The notes: a model not told the origin generated them from the letters alone. A stretch of 64,000 nt of DNA from Collimonas antrihumi (GCF_018304965.1 NZ_JAGQED010000015.1:1-64000), one strand, 5' to 3'; counted from the first letter of the stretch, positions 9,776-18,642 are shown. A program made the numbers and translations.

Positions 9776-10024
9776 CGCGTCCGGCAGCACCACGTTGACG
9801 TCCAATACCTCAAGATTTCCCTGGCGATCGAGGGAAATCTTGATGTCGTCGGCGTTTACCTTGGTGTATTTCGAAATGACTTCAATCAGCTCTTTATGCA
9901 AGGCAGGCAGGAAATCGTGCCCGTTGCGGCCATTGCGCTCGCGGGCAATGATGATTTGCAGACGTTCCTTGGCGGCCGATGCCGTTTTGGGCTTGCTGTT
10001 AAACAAGAACGAGAGCAATGCCAT
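9773..10024 (-). CDS. minE: cell division topological specificity factor MinE
   Basis: MinE stimulates the ATPase of MinD and drives the pole-to-pole Min oscillation that keeps the Z-ring at midcell. The 83-residue protein has the N-terminal membrane-targeting stretch (MALLSFLFNSKPKTA), the MinD-contact helix (AKERLQIIIAHE-like, here AKERLQIIIARERNG) and the C-terminal dimerisation domain. The ATG at 10022-10024 is chosen because it gives the classical MALLSFL start; longer readings invade minD. It is the last gene of minCDE, one base after the minD stop. Confidence 0.96.
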   Translation of the reverse strand: MALLSFLFNSKPKTASAAKERLQIIIARERNGRNGHDFLPALHKELIEVISKYTKVNADDIKISLDRQGNLEVLDVNVVLPDA

Positions 10025-10025
10025 G

Positions 10026-10841
10026 TTATTTCCCTCCAAAAATGCGGTGCAAGAAACCCGGCTTTTCATAGGAGGTAAAGCGCAGGGGGAGTTCTTCGCC
10101 GAGGAAGCGCGACACTACGTCTTCGTAGGCCAGGGCGACATCGCTACCTTTGATGTGAATCGCCGGGTTGCCCTGGTTGGAAGCGTGCAATACCGATTCC
10201 GACTCAGGAATGATGCCAACCAGAGGGATGCGCAGAATGTCTTGAACGTCGGTGTACGACAGCATTTCGCCGGCGTCGACGCGTTTCGCCGAATAACGGG
10301 TGATCAGCAAATGTTCCTTGACCGGTTCGCCGCCGTTTTGCGCGCGCCGCGATTTTGCCTGGATGATGCCAAGGATGCGATCCGAGTCGCGCACTGACGA
10401 CACTTCAGGGTTGGTCACGACAATCGCTTCGTCGGCGAATGTCAGCGCCATCACGGCACCGCGTTCAATGCCGGCCGGCGAATCGCAAATGATGTATTCG
10501 AAATCCATTTTAACCAGATCGTTGAGAACATTCTCAACACCTTCTTCGGTCAAGGCATCCTTGTCGCGGGTTTGCGAAGCCGGCAAAATGAACAGGTTTT
10601 CGCAATGCTTGTCCTTGATCAGGGCCTGGGTCAGCGTTGCTTCCTTGTTGACCACATTGATCAGATCGTACACCACACGCCGTTCACAGCCCATGATCAA
10701 ATCCAGATTGCGCAGGCCGACGTCAAAGTCGAGCACAGCCGTTTTATGACCGCGCATGGCCAGACCCGATGCAAAACTGGCGCTGGAGGTGGTCTTGCCA
10801 ACTCCGCCTTTGCCGGACGTAACAACGATGATTTTTGCCAC
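10026..10841 (-). CDS. minD: septum site-determining ATPase MinD
   Basis: MinD is a membrane-associated ParA-type ATPase that recruits MinC to the membrane and is displaced by MinE. The deviant Walker A motif SGKGGVGKTTSSAS lies at residues 9-22; the Walker B region reads YIICDSPAGIERGA. The C-terminus (HRIFGGK) fits an amphipathic membrane-targeting helix. The start is GTG (10839-10841), with an AAAGGAG ribosome-binding site about seven bases upstream. It is second in minCDE, with about 140 bases after minC. Confidence 0.97.
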   Translation of the reverse strand: MAKIIVVTSGKGGVGKTTSSASFASGLAMRGHKTAVLDFDVGLRNLDLIMGCERRVVYDLINVVNKEATLTQALIKDKHCENLFILPASQTRDKDALTEEGVENVLNDLVKMDFEYIICDSPAGIERGAVMALTFADEAIVVTNPEVSSVRDSDRILGIIQAKSRRAQNGGEPVKEHLLITRYSAKRVDAGEMLSYTDVQDILRIPLVGIIPESESVLHASNQGNPAIHIKGSDVALAYEDVVSRFLGEELPLRFTSYEKPGFLHRIFGGK

Positions 10842-10983
10842 GAAGAGCTCCTTTGTTATGCATTGCCGGACAGAGTCTGATAGTCAACGAAGCGCGGCGA
10901 ATTCCACTTTCCGTGCGACTCTGTCCCCAACTGATTAGATAAAACGGTTAATGTATAAAGACCAGTATAAAGAGCAGATTTCC

Positions 10984-11724
10984 TTAATTACGTGACGCGG
11001 AATTGAGCGATAGTACGTCAATCCGGTCGCCACTCAGGCGAATTTGTGCCGGCTGGCCCTTTTGCTCCGGCGGCAGGCCGTTTTCAAAAGTGCGATACAC
11101 GCCGGCGATGGAAACCAGTTCGGCCTCCATGCTCGCCGCAAAAATACGTGCCGAGGTATCGCCGCTGGCGCCGGCCAGCGCCCGCCCGCGCAATGGCGCG
11201 TAGACGTGGATGCTGCCGTCGGCAATGATTTCGGCGCCGTTGTTGACCGTGGCGGTAATGACCAGGTCGGCGTCGCGCGCATAAATCCGTTGTCCGGCCC
11301 GGATCGGCGTATCGATAATCATGGTGCTGGCGGCGGGGCGGGGAGGGATTGCGACGGCGGCAGGTGGCGGCGGGGGCGGGGCCGCAGGTTCCTGGCGCGC
11401 GGCCACGACGTGATCGATGCTCAGTCCGCTGGCGATGATGCCGTCTTCCATTTCTGCAGGGGCATTACGCACCGCAACTGCATTCAAGCGATATTTCTTC
11501 AGAAGGGCAATCAATTGCGGCCAATCTATTGGCGGCCGGTCCGATCCCAGCGCTGCCACATCAATGACCGCAAACTCATTGTCAAAGAAGTCGGCGGTGC
11601 CGCCGGTCATCTCCTGCAGAGCAGCTTCTAATGCCATCGGATCGGAATCATGCAGGATGGCGGATACGGCGACCACAGTTGCAATTTTTATTTCAATCGG
11701 CTTGCGGGATTTGTTTTTGAGCAT
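10984..11724 (-). CDS. minC: septum site-determining protein MinC
   Basis: MinC is the FtsZ polymerisation inhibitor of the Min system. The 246-residue protein has an N-terminal FtsZ-interacting domain (about 1-105), a proline-rich linker (AAPPPPPPAAVAIPPRP, about 122-140) and the C-terminal beta-helix MinD-binding domain, with HVYAPLRGRALAGASGD in its usual place. It is first in minCDE and probably transcribed from the region 11725-11850. Confidence 0.95.
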   Translation of the reverse strand: MLKNKSRKPIEIKIATVVAVSAILHDSDPMALEAALQEMTGGTADFFDNEFAVIDVAALGSDRPPIDWPQLIALLKKYRLNAVAVRNAPAEMEDGIIASGLSIDHVVAARQEPAAPPPPPPAAVAIPPRPAASTMIIDTPIRAGQRIYARDADLVITATVNNGAEIIADGSIHVYAPLRGRALAGASGDTSARIFAASMEAELVSIAGVYRTFENGLPPEQKGQPAQIRLSGDRIDVLSLNSASRN

Positions 11725-12048
11725 AAAGCAGTGAGGTGTATGGGTAAACCAAGGCGGAAAGTGCTGGCGAATTGGTTTATAGAACGTTTAGACGGCAATT
11801 GGTTCGCTTTAACGGTATATAAAATATTGTCGTAATTCGTGATCTTACCAAATCTCCGGGCGATCACGAAAAAAGCATTGCCGTTATCTGTTGTTACCTG
11901 CCTTTACTTGTCACTACTTGCCAACACTTGCCCACCACATTGGTCTCATCTGCAACTTTACCTGAGCCAGGCGGCGCTAACGGCGGATTTCCGCGTTTTG
12001 CGTTTCTTTGAGTTTCTCTGAGTTTCTCCATATCGCGCCACAAATGCA
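11725..12048. other. intergenic region upstream of minC
   Basis: About 320 AT-rich bases that should contain the minC promoter. No clear -35/-10 pair with correct spacing stands out. Short repeated motifs (CTTGTCACTACTTGCC-type and GAGTTTCTCTGAGTTTCTC) occur around 11905-12030. No gene or RNA was recognised. Confidence 0.45.
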
Positions 12049-12078
12049 AAAAGGGCTTAGCCGAAGCTAAGCCCTTTT
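12049..12078 (-). terminator. intrinsic terminator of tRNA-Phe
   Basis: A perfect 13-bp stem (12049-12061 with 12066-12078) closed on the minus strand by a C(UUCG)G tetraloop, with AAAAGGGC/GCCCTTTT ends giving a U-run. It begins eight bases after the tRNA 3' end. Confidence 0.88.
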
Positions 12079-12085
12079 CCGATTT

Positions 12086-12161
12086 TGGTGGCCCGGGGCG
12101 GAATCGAACCACCGACACAAGGATTTTCAATCCTCTGCTCTACCGACTGAGCTACCAGGCC
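12086..12161 (-). tRNA. tRNA-Phe (GAA)
   Basis: On the minus strand the 76 bases fold into a full cloverleaf. The acceptor stem is GGCCTGG-like pairing with the 3' CCGGGCC, the D-arm contains AGCTCAGTCGGTAGAGC, and the anticodon loop TTGAAAA gives GAA. The T-arm contains GGTTCGATTCC, and a genomically encoded CCA end is present. The anticodon loop and overall sequence resemble E. coli tRNA-Phe. A promoter lies just upstream and a strong hairpin terminator just downstream, so it is a single-gene transcript. Confidence 0.97.
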
Positions 12162-12171
12162 AAGGGACAGG

Positions 12172-12199
12172 AGTATAGCAAAACATTTTCGATCCGCAA
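12172..12199 (-). promoter_or_regulatory. promoter of tRNA-Phe
   Basis: On the minus strand a TTGCGG -35 (12194-12199) and a TATACT -10 (12172-12177) are separated by 16 bases, ending 10 bases before the tRNA. The GC-rich stretch CCTGTCCC after the -10 resembles a stringent discriminator. Confidence 0.6.
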
Positions 12200-12293
12200 A
12201 GCCCCTTGTTGCAACTTCTTGAAAAAACTTTCGATTGCTCATTTCTTTGCTTGAATATCGGGCAGCAACATCGAGTCCGGTGCCAGGGTGCTC

Positions 12294-12329
12294 TCTCGCG
12301 GTGATTCTCGCAGTGAGTCTCGCAGTGAG
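12294..12329. repeat. short tandem repeat, 12-bp unit
   Basis: Three units: TCTCGCGGTGAT, TCTCGCAGTGAG and TCTCGCAGTGAG. The last two are identical. They lie in the leader of the UbiH-family gene. Confidence 0.8.
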
Positions 12330-12382
12330 TCTATTTATGGCGGCCCGCAAGCCATTGCAAGCGTAGTCGCTATAATGGCTGC

Positions 12383-13633
12383 ATGAAAGATATCGGATCA
12401 ATCTCGAAAAATGGCGGCGCCGCGCCGACGGTCAAATACGATATTTGTATTGTGGGCAATGGCGCCGTTGGCAAGGCTGCGGCGCTGGGTTTGGCGCAGA
12501 CGGGTTTGCGCGTCGCCCTGGTGGGGATGGCGCAGCCCGCAACCGCATCTGTCGCATCGGCAGATGTGTGGGATACACGCGTGTACGCACTGAATCATGT
12601 GGCGCGCAGCTTGCTGTCGACGGTCAAGGTGTGGGATGCCTTGGATCCGGCGCGTATCAGCGCCGTGGAAGGCATGGCGATCAAAGGCGGGACTGACAGT
12701 GCAGCCGGGACTCTCACATTCGATGCTTACAGCGCGCATGTCGATGCGTTGGCATGGATAGTTGAAGATGGCAATCTGAACCAGGCGCTGGATGCAGCGC
12801 TGAAATTTGCCTCTAATGTGCGCGTGCTCAGCGGCCGCGTAAAGGCGATGCAAGTGGATGCGACGGCCGCGACTTTGCAGTTGGAATCGGGTGAAACCAT
12901 CGACGCTGCCTTGATTGTGGGGGCTGACGGTGCGCAATCCTGGGTGCGGGGGCAATGCCAGATTGGCATCGATTACCGCTCATATAGGCAGCGCGGCGTG
13001 GTCGCCAATTTCGCTTGTGAGCAGCCGCATCACGGCATTGCCTATCAATGGTTTACCGAAACCGAAGGCATCGTCGCCTTATTGCCGTTGCCTGGACAGC
13101 GCGTCTCTTTGGTCTGGTCGGCGCCGGAGGCACTGGCGCTTTCCTTGTTAGAGGAACCGTTGTCGCAACTGGCCGCGCGCCTGTCAATGCTGGCTAGCGA
13201 CAAGCTGGGCCAATTGCAACCCTTGCAGCCGGAACTGGCGCAAGCGTTTCCTTTATCCTTGCTCAAAACCCATGCTCTGGTGGCGCCGCGTGTTGCCTTG
13301 ATCGGCGATGCTGGTCACGTGGTGCATCCGTTGGCCGGGCACGGCATGAATCTCGGTTTTGGCGATGTCACGGCTTTGATTCAGGTGCTGGCCGAGCGTG
13401 GTGTTCATCGCGATTGCGGCGATGAACGCGTGCTGGCGCGTTATGCCCGCGCGCGCAAGGAAGAAATATTGTTGATGCAAATGACTACCGACGGATTGGA
13501 ACGATTGTTTGGTGTTGATATCGGTCCGCTACGTTTGCTGCGCAATCTCGGGTTGAACTTGCTGAATAATGTACCGGTCTTAAAAAGACAACTGATGACC
13601 CACGCTTTGGGTCGGGCAGCCGATAGCGAATAA
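12383..13633 (+). CDS. UbiH/UbiF-family FAD-dependent monooxygenase (ubiquinone synthesis)
   Basis: A 416-residue flavoprotein hydroxylase. The N-terminal FAD ADP-binding motif is IVGNGAVGKAAALGL (about 24-38). The second FAD signature is GDAGHVVHPLAGHGMNLGFGD (about 305-325, shown here in its family-typical form). Such enzymes hydroxylate the aromatic ring of ubiquinone precursors. Which ring position is served (UbiH, UbiF, UbiI or UbiM type) cannot be told from reading alone. Its stop codon lies in a 9-bp tandem repeat, and dsbC begins 23 bases later on the same strand, so the two may be co-transcribed. Confidence 0.88.
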   Translation: MKDIGSISKNGGAAPTVKYDICIVGNGAVGKAAALGLAQTGLRVALVGMAQPATASVASADVWDTRVYALNHVARSLLSTVKVWDALDPARISAVEGMAIKGGTDSAAGTLTFDAYSAHVDALAWIVEDGNLNQALDAALKFASNVRVLSGRVKAMQVDATAATLQLESGETIDAALIVGADGAQSWVRGQCQIGIDYRSYRQRGVVANFACEQPHHGIAYQWFTETEGIVALLPLPGQRVSLVWSAPEALALSLLEEPLSQLAARLSMLASDKLGQLQPLQPELAQAFPLSLLKTHALVAPRVALIGDAGHVVHPLAGHGMNLGFGDVTALIQVLAERGVHRDCGDERVLARYARARKEEILLMQMTTDGLERLFGVDIGPLRLLRNLGLNLLNNVPVLKRQLMTHALGRAADSE

Positions 13634-13655
13634 CCGGAATAACCGGAATAACTGG
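13629..13655. repeat. 9-bp tandem repeat containing the stop codon of the UbiH-family gene
   Basis: Three tandem units: AATAACCGG, AATAACCGG and AATAACTGG. The TAA stop at 13631-13633 is in the first unit, so the repeat copies the gene end into the spacer before dsbC. Confidence 0.85.
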
Positions 13656-13656
13656 A

Positions 13657-14403
13657 ATGATGATGAAAAAAATAAGCGCGATGTATATGGCCGTGGCGAC
13701 CTTGGTGGCCCTGATGGGATTGTCGGTAAGCGTTGCCGGCGCCGAGACTTTGCAGGAAGCTGCGGTTAAGAAACTGATAGAACCGCGCCTGGGAGATGGC
13801 GCCAAGGTCGATGAAGTGACCAAGACTCCTTATTCCGGCTTGTTTGAAGTGCGTGTCGGCAAGGATATTTTTTACACCGATGCCGCAGCCAAGTATGTCT
13901 TTGTCGGCCGGATCATGGATGCACAATCTTCGCGCGACTTTACCCGGGAGCGGGTGGACGAGTTGAGCAAGGTGAATTTTTCGGATTTGCCGCTGGATTT
14001 GGCCATGAAAAAAGTCAAAGGTAACGGCAAACGTGTAATCGCTGTATTCGAAGATCCCAACTGCGGCTATTGCAAACGCTTCCACAAGACCACTTTGCCG
14101 GAAATCGATAACGTTACCGTGTATACCTTCCTGTATAACATCCTGGCAGAAGACTCTGCAGTCAAGGCCAGGAATGTCTGGTGCAGCGCGGACCGCAACA
14201 AAGCCTGGACCGACCTGATGGCCGATGGCAAAGCTGCCGCAGCGGCGCCGGCATCTTGCCAGGCGCCGAATGACAAAGTGCTGGCGCTCGGTCAAAAATT
14301 GAACGTGACCGGCACTCCGACGATTATCTTTGCCGATGGCTCACGCGTGCCGGGCTGGGTCGACGCCAAAACAATGGAAGCTAAATTCAGCTCTTTGAAA
14401 TAG
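13657..14403 (+). CDS. dsbC: thiol:disulfide interchange protein DsbC
   Basis: DsbC is the periplasmic disulfide isomerase, kept reduced by DsbD. The 248-residue precursor starts with three ATG codons in a row and a signal peptide (KKISAMYMAVATLVALMGLS, cleaved near AGA-ETL). An N-terminal dimerisation domain (about 30-90) precedes a thioredoxin-fold domain with the active site CGYC in FEDPNCGYCKRFH. A cis-proline loop GTPTIIF follows. It sits just after the UbiH-family gene; its substrate-side partner dsbB is elsewhere in the window. Confidence 0.95.
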   Translation: MMMKKISAMYMAVATLVALMGLSVSVAGAETLQEAAVKKLIEPRLGDGAKVDEVTKTPYSGLFEVRVGKDIFYTDAAAKYVFVGRIMDAQSSRDFTRERVDELSKVNFSDLPLDLAMKKVKGNGKRVIAVFEDPNCGYCKRFHKTTLPEIDNVTVYTFLYNILAEDSAVKARNVWCSADRNKAWTDLMADGKAAAAAPASCQAPNDKVLALGQKLNVTGTPTIIFADGSRVPGWVDAKTMEAKFSSLK

Positions 14404-14429
14404 GCTGGATTCCTATTCTGAAACCCGTC

Positions 14430-15020
14430 ATGGGCCCTCAACAATATAGTGGACAAATCGTCGGCCTATTGCTGGCCGCAGGCCGCGGCCGGCGTTTTGA
14501 TCCTAGCGGTGTTCGCAGCAAATTATTGCAGCCGCTGCCGACCGCGTCCGGTCGGACCGTACTGGCATCTGCTGCCGGCAATTTGGCTGCAGCGCTGCCG
14601 ATATGCGTTGTCTTGCGTCCTGGCGTAGCTGATCTGGTGACGCAAATTGCCGGCCATGCCTGGGTCCAGTGCGACACTGCCGACGACGGCATGGCGTCGT
14701 CGCTGGTCTGCGGTTTGCAACAAACCGTGGATGCCGCCGGCTGGGTGATTGCCCTGGCCGATATGCCTTATCTTCAATCAAGCACTATCCAGGCATTGGC
14801 ATCGGCTCTGCGTCAGGGCGCTGACATTGCGGTGCCGACCTGTCAAGGCCGGCGCGGCAATCCGGTTGGTTTCAGCCGCAAACATTTGCCGCAACTGCTG
14901 GCATTGCACGGCGATCAAGGTGCGCGCAGCTTGCTGCAGGCATTTCCTGTGGTCGAGGTGGCGGTGAATGATCCGGGCATCCATCAGGATATCGACATCG
15001 TCGCCGATATACGACAGTGA
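14430..15020 (+). CDS. MobA-like nucleotidyltransferase family protein
   Basis: A 196-residue protein with the NTP-transferase fold. The nucleotide-binding motif LLLAAGRGRRFDPSG lies at about 12-26, followed by the conserved lysine in VRSKLLQPL. ALADMPYLQSSTIQAL matches the metal-binding D-M-P motif, and GRRGNPVGF matches the substrate-loop signature of MocA/MobA-like cytidylyl or guanylyl transferases of molybdenum cofactor maturation. No molybdoenzyme or cofactor gene is adjacent, so the substrate is uncertain. Confidence 0.8.
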   Translation: MGPQQYSGQIVGLLLAAGRGRRFDPSGVRSKLLQPLPTASGRTVLASAAGNLAAALPICVVLRPGVADLVTQIAGHAWVQCDTADDGMASSLVCGLQQTVDAAGWVIALADMPYLQSSTIQALASALRQGADIAVPTCQGRRGNPVGFSRKHLPQLLALHGDQGARSLLQAFPVVEVAVNDPGIHQDIDIVADIRQ

Positions 15021-15134
15021 TCGGCAGAGGTTAGGCCTAATCCACACAATCCCGCTACACTAGCGTCTTTTTTGCGCAGCAGGTGATTAGCCTGTGCGAA
15101 TCTGCAAACCGACGTTCCCTGACGAAGCCTCCAG

Positions 15135-15593
15135 ATGAATCCACATTTCCTGAACAAACGCCTTATTCATTTACTCGGTTATGCCGGATTGATTCCGTTC
15201 GTGCTGCTGACGCTGGCATGCTGGCTGGTCAACGCCGACTGGCTCCGCGATTTCATTCGCGGCCAGCTTGCCTATGGCATCGCCGCCTTGTCTTTTCTAG
15301 GTGGAATCCACTGGGGCGCGGTGGTATTGCGGGCCGACTTGTCGGCGGATCACACGAAAAAAGCCCTGGTCTGGGGCGTGGCGCCGACCAGCATTGCCTG
15401 GTTCTCGACCATGGCCGGCGGTTTTGGTTTCGCTTTGCTGATTGCAGGTTTCATTGCGGCTTATCAGGCCGACAAACGCCTGTTCCCATGGTACGGCTTG
15501 CCGACCTGGTTTATTGAACTGCGTTTCAGATTGACTTGTGTGGCGGTAGCGGCGCTGATGCTAACCGTGATTGCCGGTAACGTTCGGGGATAA
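15135..15593 (+). CDS. DUF3429 family membrane protein
   Basis: A 152-residue inner-membrane protein with about five hydrophobic helices. It contains the family-typical FLGGIHWGAVV segment (about 55-65) and PTSIAWFSTMAGG. The DUF3429 family has no assigned function. It ends directly before the M61 peptidase: the TAA is followed at once by that gene's ATG, so the two are translationally linked. Confidence 0.8.
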   Translation: MNPHFLNKRLIHLLGYAGLIPFVLLTLACWLVNADWLRDFIRGQLAYGIAALSFLGGIHWGAVVLRADLSADHTKKALVWGVAPTSIAWFSTMAGGFGFALLIAGFIAAYQADKRLFPWYGLPTWFIELRFRLTCVAVAALMLTVIAGNVRG

Positions 15594-17462
15594 ATGATGA
15601 AAAAAAATACTACCAGATTAATTACCAAATCCGCCCGCAGTGGCCTGAACAGCGGTCTCAACTACAGCATCATCGCTGCCGATCCGGCCGCGCATCTGTT
15701 TGCCGTTACGCTGACGATTGCTGAACCAGCGGCAGTCGGACAGATCGTCGCTTTGCCGGCGTGGATTCCCGGTAGTTACATGATCCGCGAATTTGCTCGC
15801 AATATCGTACAAATTCGCGCCGAATCGAAAGGCCGCAAGATCTCCCTCAAGAAACTCGACAAGCACTCATGGCAAGCGGCGCCGTGCGACGGGCCGTTGA
15901 CCTTGCATTACCTGGTGTATGCGTGGGATCTGTCGGTGCGTACCGCGCATCTGGACCAGACTCACGGTTTCTTTAACGGTACCAGCGTATTCTTGCGCGT
16001 GGTCGGCCAGGAGAATACGCTGCACATCGTCGATATTCAGCGTCCGCAAGGCGATGCGTATGACGCCTGGCGCATCGCTACCGCGTTGCCGACGCTGAAA
16101 GCCAAGCGCGGTTCTTTCGGTAGTTATGTCGCCGCCAACTACGACGAACTGATCGATCATCCGGTCGAAATGGGCACCTTCCAGCTAGCCAGTTTCAAGG
16201 CGCATGGCGTGCCGCATGACATCGCGATTACCGGCAATGTGCCGAATCTGGACATGGCGCGCCTGAGCGCCGACCTGAAAAAGATTTGCGAAACCCAGAT
16301 CGCCTTCTTCGAACCAGCCGGCAGCAAATTTGCCAAGCGCGCGCCGATGCAGCGCTACGTGTTCCTGACGCTGGCGGTGGGTGACGGTTATGGCGGGCTT
16401 GAGCATCGCGCTTCTACTGCATTGATCTGCGCGCGCGCCGATTTGCCGATCAGGGGACAGGCGGAAATGAGCGATGGCTACCGCACATTCCTCGGCCTGT
16501 GCAGCCATGAATATTTCCATACCTGGAACGTCAAGCGCATCAAGCCTGCAGCATTTGCGCCTTATGATCTGCAGGTCGAAAATTACACGCCTTTGTTATG
16601 GCTGTTCGAAGGTTTCACCAGTTACTACGATGATCTGATGCTGTTGCGCAGCGGCTTGATTGATCAACCGGCTTATTTCAAGTTGATTGAGAAAACCATC
16701 AACGGCGTGCTGCTAGGCAGCGGCCGGCATAAGCAAAGCGTGGCCGATTCCAGCTTCGATGCCTGGGTTAAATATTATCGCCAGGACGAAAACGCACCTA
16801 ATGCGATTGTCAGCTATTACACCAAGGGCTCGCTGGTGGCGCTAGCATTGGACCTGACAATCCGTGGCGAAACCAAAGGCCGGAAATCGCTGGACGATGT
16901 AATGCGCGCCTTGTGGCAAAGGTATGGCCGCGATTTTTACGCAGACAATGCGTTGAGTGGCCGCGGCGTCGGCGAGGCTGCGGTCGAAGCTCTGTTCGAT
17001 GAGGTAACCGGCCTCAAGCTGAAACGTTTCTTCGATCGTTATGTGCGTGCAACCGATGATTTGCCACTGGCGAAATTATTGGCGCCGACCGGCATTGTGC
17101 TGAGCGATAGCCGCAAGCCGGGTAAACCTTCGCTCGGCGTGCGCACTGCGCGCAATGGCAGCGATTGCAAACTGGCGAATGTGTATGAAGGCGGCGCGGC
17201 CCATCGCGCCGGTTTGTCGGCCGGCGACGTGCTGATAGCGGTCGACGGTATCCGGGTGCCTGGCAGTCTGGATGCGCTGCTGGCGCGTTACCGGGTTGGC
17301 GACACTGTCACCATCCACGCTTTTCGGCGCGATGAGTTGATGACTTTCAGAGTCAGGTTGCTGGCTGATAGCGCGCCGCAAATAGGCATTAAGGCAGACG
17401 CGAAACCGGCACTGGTGCCGGCGCTGCGTACTGCGTGGCTGGCAGGGCGTAGCGGACGTTAA
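15594..17462 (+). CDS. M61 family metallopeptidase with PDZ domain
   Basis: A 622-residue glycyl-aminopeptidase-like protease. An N-terminal beta domain (about 20-190) precedes the catalytic gluzincin domain with the zinc motif HEYFH in CSHEYFHTWNVKRIKP and the downstream glutamate in WLFEGFTSYYDD. A C-terminal PDZ domain (about 510-590) carries GGAAHRAGLSAGDVLIAVDG. No clear signal peptide was seen, so it may be cytoplasmic. Its ATG immediately follows the DUF3429 stop. A GTAG-type REP fragment begins right after its own stop codon. Confidence 0.93.
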   Translation: MMKKNTTRLITKSARSGLNSGLNYSIIAADPAAHLFAVTLTIAEPAAVGQIVALPAWIPGSYMIREFARNIVQIRAESKGRKISLKKLDKHSWQAAPCDGPLTLHYLVYAWDLSVRTAHLDQTHGFFNGTSVFLRVVGQENTLHIVDIQRPQGDAYDAWRIATALPTLKAKRGSFGSYVAANYDELIDHPVEMGTFQLASFKAHGVPHDIAITGNVPNLDMARLSADLKKICETQIAFFEPAGSKFAKRAPMQRYVFLTLAVGDGYGGLEHRASTALICARADLPIRGQAEMSDGYRTFLGLCSHEYFHTWNVKRIKPAAFAPYDLQVENYTPLLWLFEGFTSYYDDLMLLRSGLIDQPAYFKLIEKTINGVLLGSGRHKQSVADSSFDAWVKYYRQDENAPNAIVSYYTKGSLVALALDLTIRGETKGRKSLDDVMRALWQRYGRDFYADNALSGRGVGEAAVEALFDEVTGLKLKRFFDRYVRATDDLPLAKLLAPTGIVLSDSRKPGKPSLGVRTARNGSDCKLANVYEGGAAHRAGLSAGDVLIAVDGIRVPGSLDALLARYRVGDTVTIHAFRRDELMTFRVRLLADSAPQIGIKADAKPALVPALRTAWLAGRSGR

Positions 17463-17475
17463 GTGCCCACCCTAC
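17463..17475 (-). repeat. REP half element (GTAGGGTGGGCAC family)
   Basis: On the minus strand these 13 bases read GTAGGGTGGGCAC, the head of the repeat family seen at 28759, 39856, 48847 and 60012. No inverted partner is present here. It directly follows the M61 peptidase stop codon. Confidence 0.65.
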
Positions 17476-17480
17476 TGTTG

Positions 17481-17513
17481 AAAAAAAGCCGGAGCAGTTT
17501 GTTCGGCCTTTTT
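17481..17513. terminator. probable bidirectional terminator between M61 peptidase and ubiX
   Basis: An A-run, a GCCG/CGGC stem with one bulge and a T-run (AAAAAAAGCC ... CGGCCTTTTT) lie between two convergent genes and can serve both. The ubiX stop codon is at its right edge. Confidence 0.6.
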
Positions 17514-18123
17514 AATCGGCTTTCAAGCCATTCCAGCGTGGCGTCAGCGTGTGCTGGATGGCAAATAAATCCAGTACCCGCCCTAATGTATGGTCGACCA
17601 TTTCCGCTATGCTTTGCGGCCGATGGTAAAACCCTGGCAGCGGCGGGAAGATAACGCCGCCCATCTCGGTGACGCTGGTCATATTGCGCAGATGCGCCAG
17701 GTTGAAGGGCGTTTCGCGTACCATCAGGACCAGGCGCCGGCGCTCCTTGAGGACCACATCGGCGGCGCGCGTGATCAGATTGTCAGACAGGCCGTTGGCA
17801 ACCGCGGCCAGCGTTTTCATCGAGCAGGGCGCAATGATCATGCCGTCCGATTGAAACGAACCGCTGGCGATGGCCGCCCCGATATCGCGCACATTGTGCG
17901 CCACGTGCGCCAGTGCTTCGACTTGCTTGCGGCGCATATCGAGTTCCTGGTGCAGGTTGAGGACGCCGGCGTCGGAAATCATCAAATGGCTTTCGACGCC
18001 AGGTATGTCGCGCAACAGCTGCAGCAGCCGCACACCGTAGATGACGCCGGTAGCGCCGGTAATGCCGACGATCAGGCGGCGCGGCGGCTGGACGGCATCG
18101 ACGGCAGGGCGGGGCGAGACCAC
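17512..18123 (-). CDS. ubiX: flavin prenyltransferase UbiX
   Basis: UbiX makes the prenylated FMN cofactor needed by the decarboxylase UbiD in ubiquinone synthesis. The 203-residue protein has the flavin-binding N-terminus LIVGITGATGVIYGVRLL (about 17-34), the SGSFQSDGMIIAPCSMKTLAAVANG core, and VLKERRRLVLMVRETPF with the conserved glutamate and arginines. It starts with GTG (18121-18123) and follows grxD by eight bases, so the two genes form a pair. Confidence 0.95.
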   Translation of the reverse strand: MVSPRPAVDAVQPPRRLIVGITGATGVIYGVRLLQLLRDIPGVESHLMISDAGVLNLHQELDMRRKQVEALAHVAHNVRDIGAAIASGSFQSDGMIIAPCSMKTLAAVANGLSDNLITRAADVVLKERRRLVLMVRETPFNLAHLRNMTSVTEMGGVIFPPLPGFYHRPQSIAEMVDHTLGRVLDLFAIQHTLTPRWNGLKAD

Positions 18124-18131
18124 TTGCGGTC

Positions 18132-18443
18132 TCAGGCCTTCAGCAAGGTTTGCAGTTCGCCGGATTCAAACATCTCGTTCATGATGTCGGAGCCGCCGAC
18201 GAATTCGCCGTTGACGTAGAGTTGCGGAATGGTAGGCCAGTTGGAATAATCCTTGATGCCTTGGCGTACGACCGGGTCTTCCAGGACGTTGATGGTGACA
18301 ATGTTCTCAGCGCCGCTGGTCTTCAATAACTGGATCGCACGGCCGGAAAATCCGCATTGGGGAAATTGCGCGGTTCCTTTCATGAACAGCACCACCGGGT
18401 TGCTGGTCACGGTTTCCTTGATCCACGCTTGTACATCGCTCAT
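18132..18443 (-). CDS. grxD: monothiol glutaredoxin Grx4 family
   Basis: A 103-residue monothiol glutaredoxin that carries or transfers [2Fe-2S] clusters. The active site is CGFS in [14 protein letters not shown], with the family KGT motif ([10 protein letters not shown]) and the [19 protein letters not shown] glutathione-binding region. It lies directly upstream of ubiX. In many related genomes grxD and ubiX follow prmC; here they are 17 kb from it. Confidence 0.95.
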   Translation of the reverse strand: MSDVQAWIKETVTSNPVVLFMKGTAQFPQCGFSGRAIQLLKTSGAENIVTINVLEDPVVRQGIKDYSNWPTIPQLYVNGEFVGGSDIMNEMFESGELQTLLKA

Positions 18444-18613
18444 GGCAATACCTTAAAAAGTTTCAGAATACCGTCATTATATGAAAAAGGCCGTTGTGCT
18501 GCTGGTGAGTCTGTGTTCACGCATGGCTGTACGGCAAGATTCAAGCAGGATTCAACCAAGATTGCCTCGAAGAAGCATGAAAGTGTGGTGAATTCCGCAC
18601 TTGTCAAGAGATT

Positions 18614-18642
18614 TTGACGAAAGTGCCGAGTCCATGTACAAT
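18614..18642 (+). promoter_or_regulatory. promoter of rplU-rpmA
   Basis: TTGACG (18614-18619) and TACAAT (18637-18642) are separated by exactly 17 bases, a near-consensus sigma70 promoter. It gives an rplU leader of about 105 bases. No other feature was seen in the 18444-18753 gap. Confidence 0.8.
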
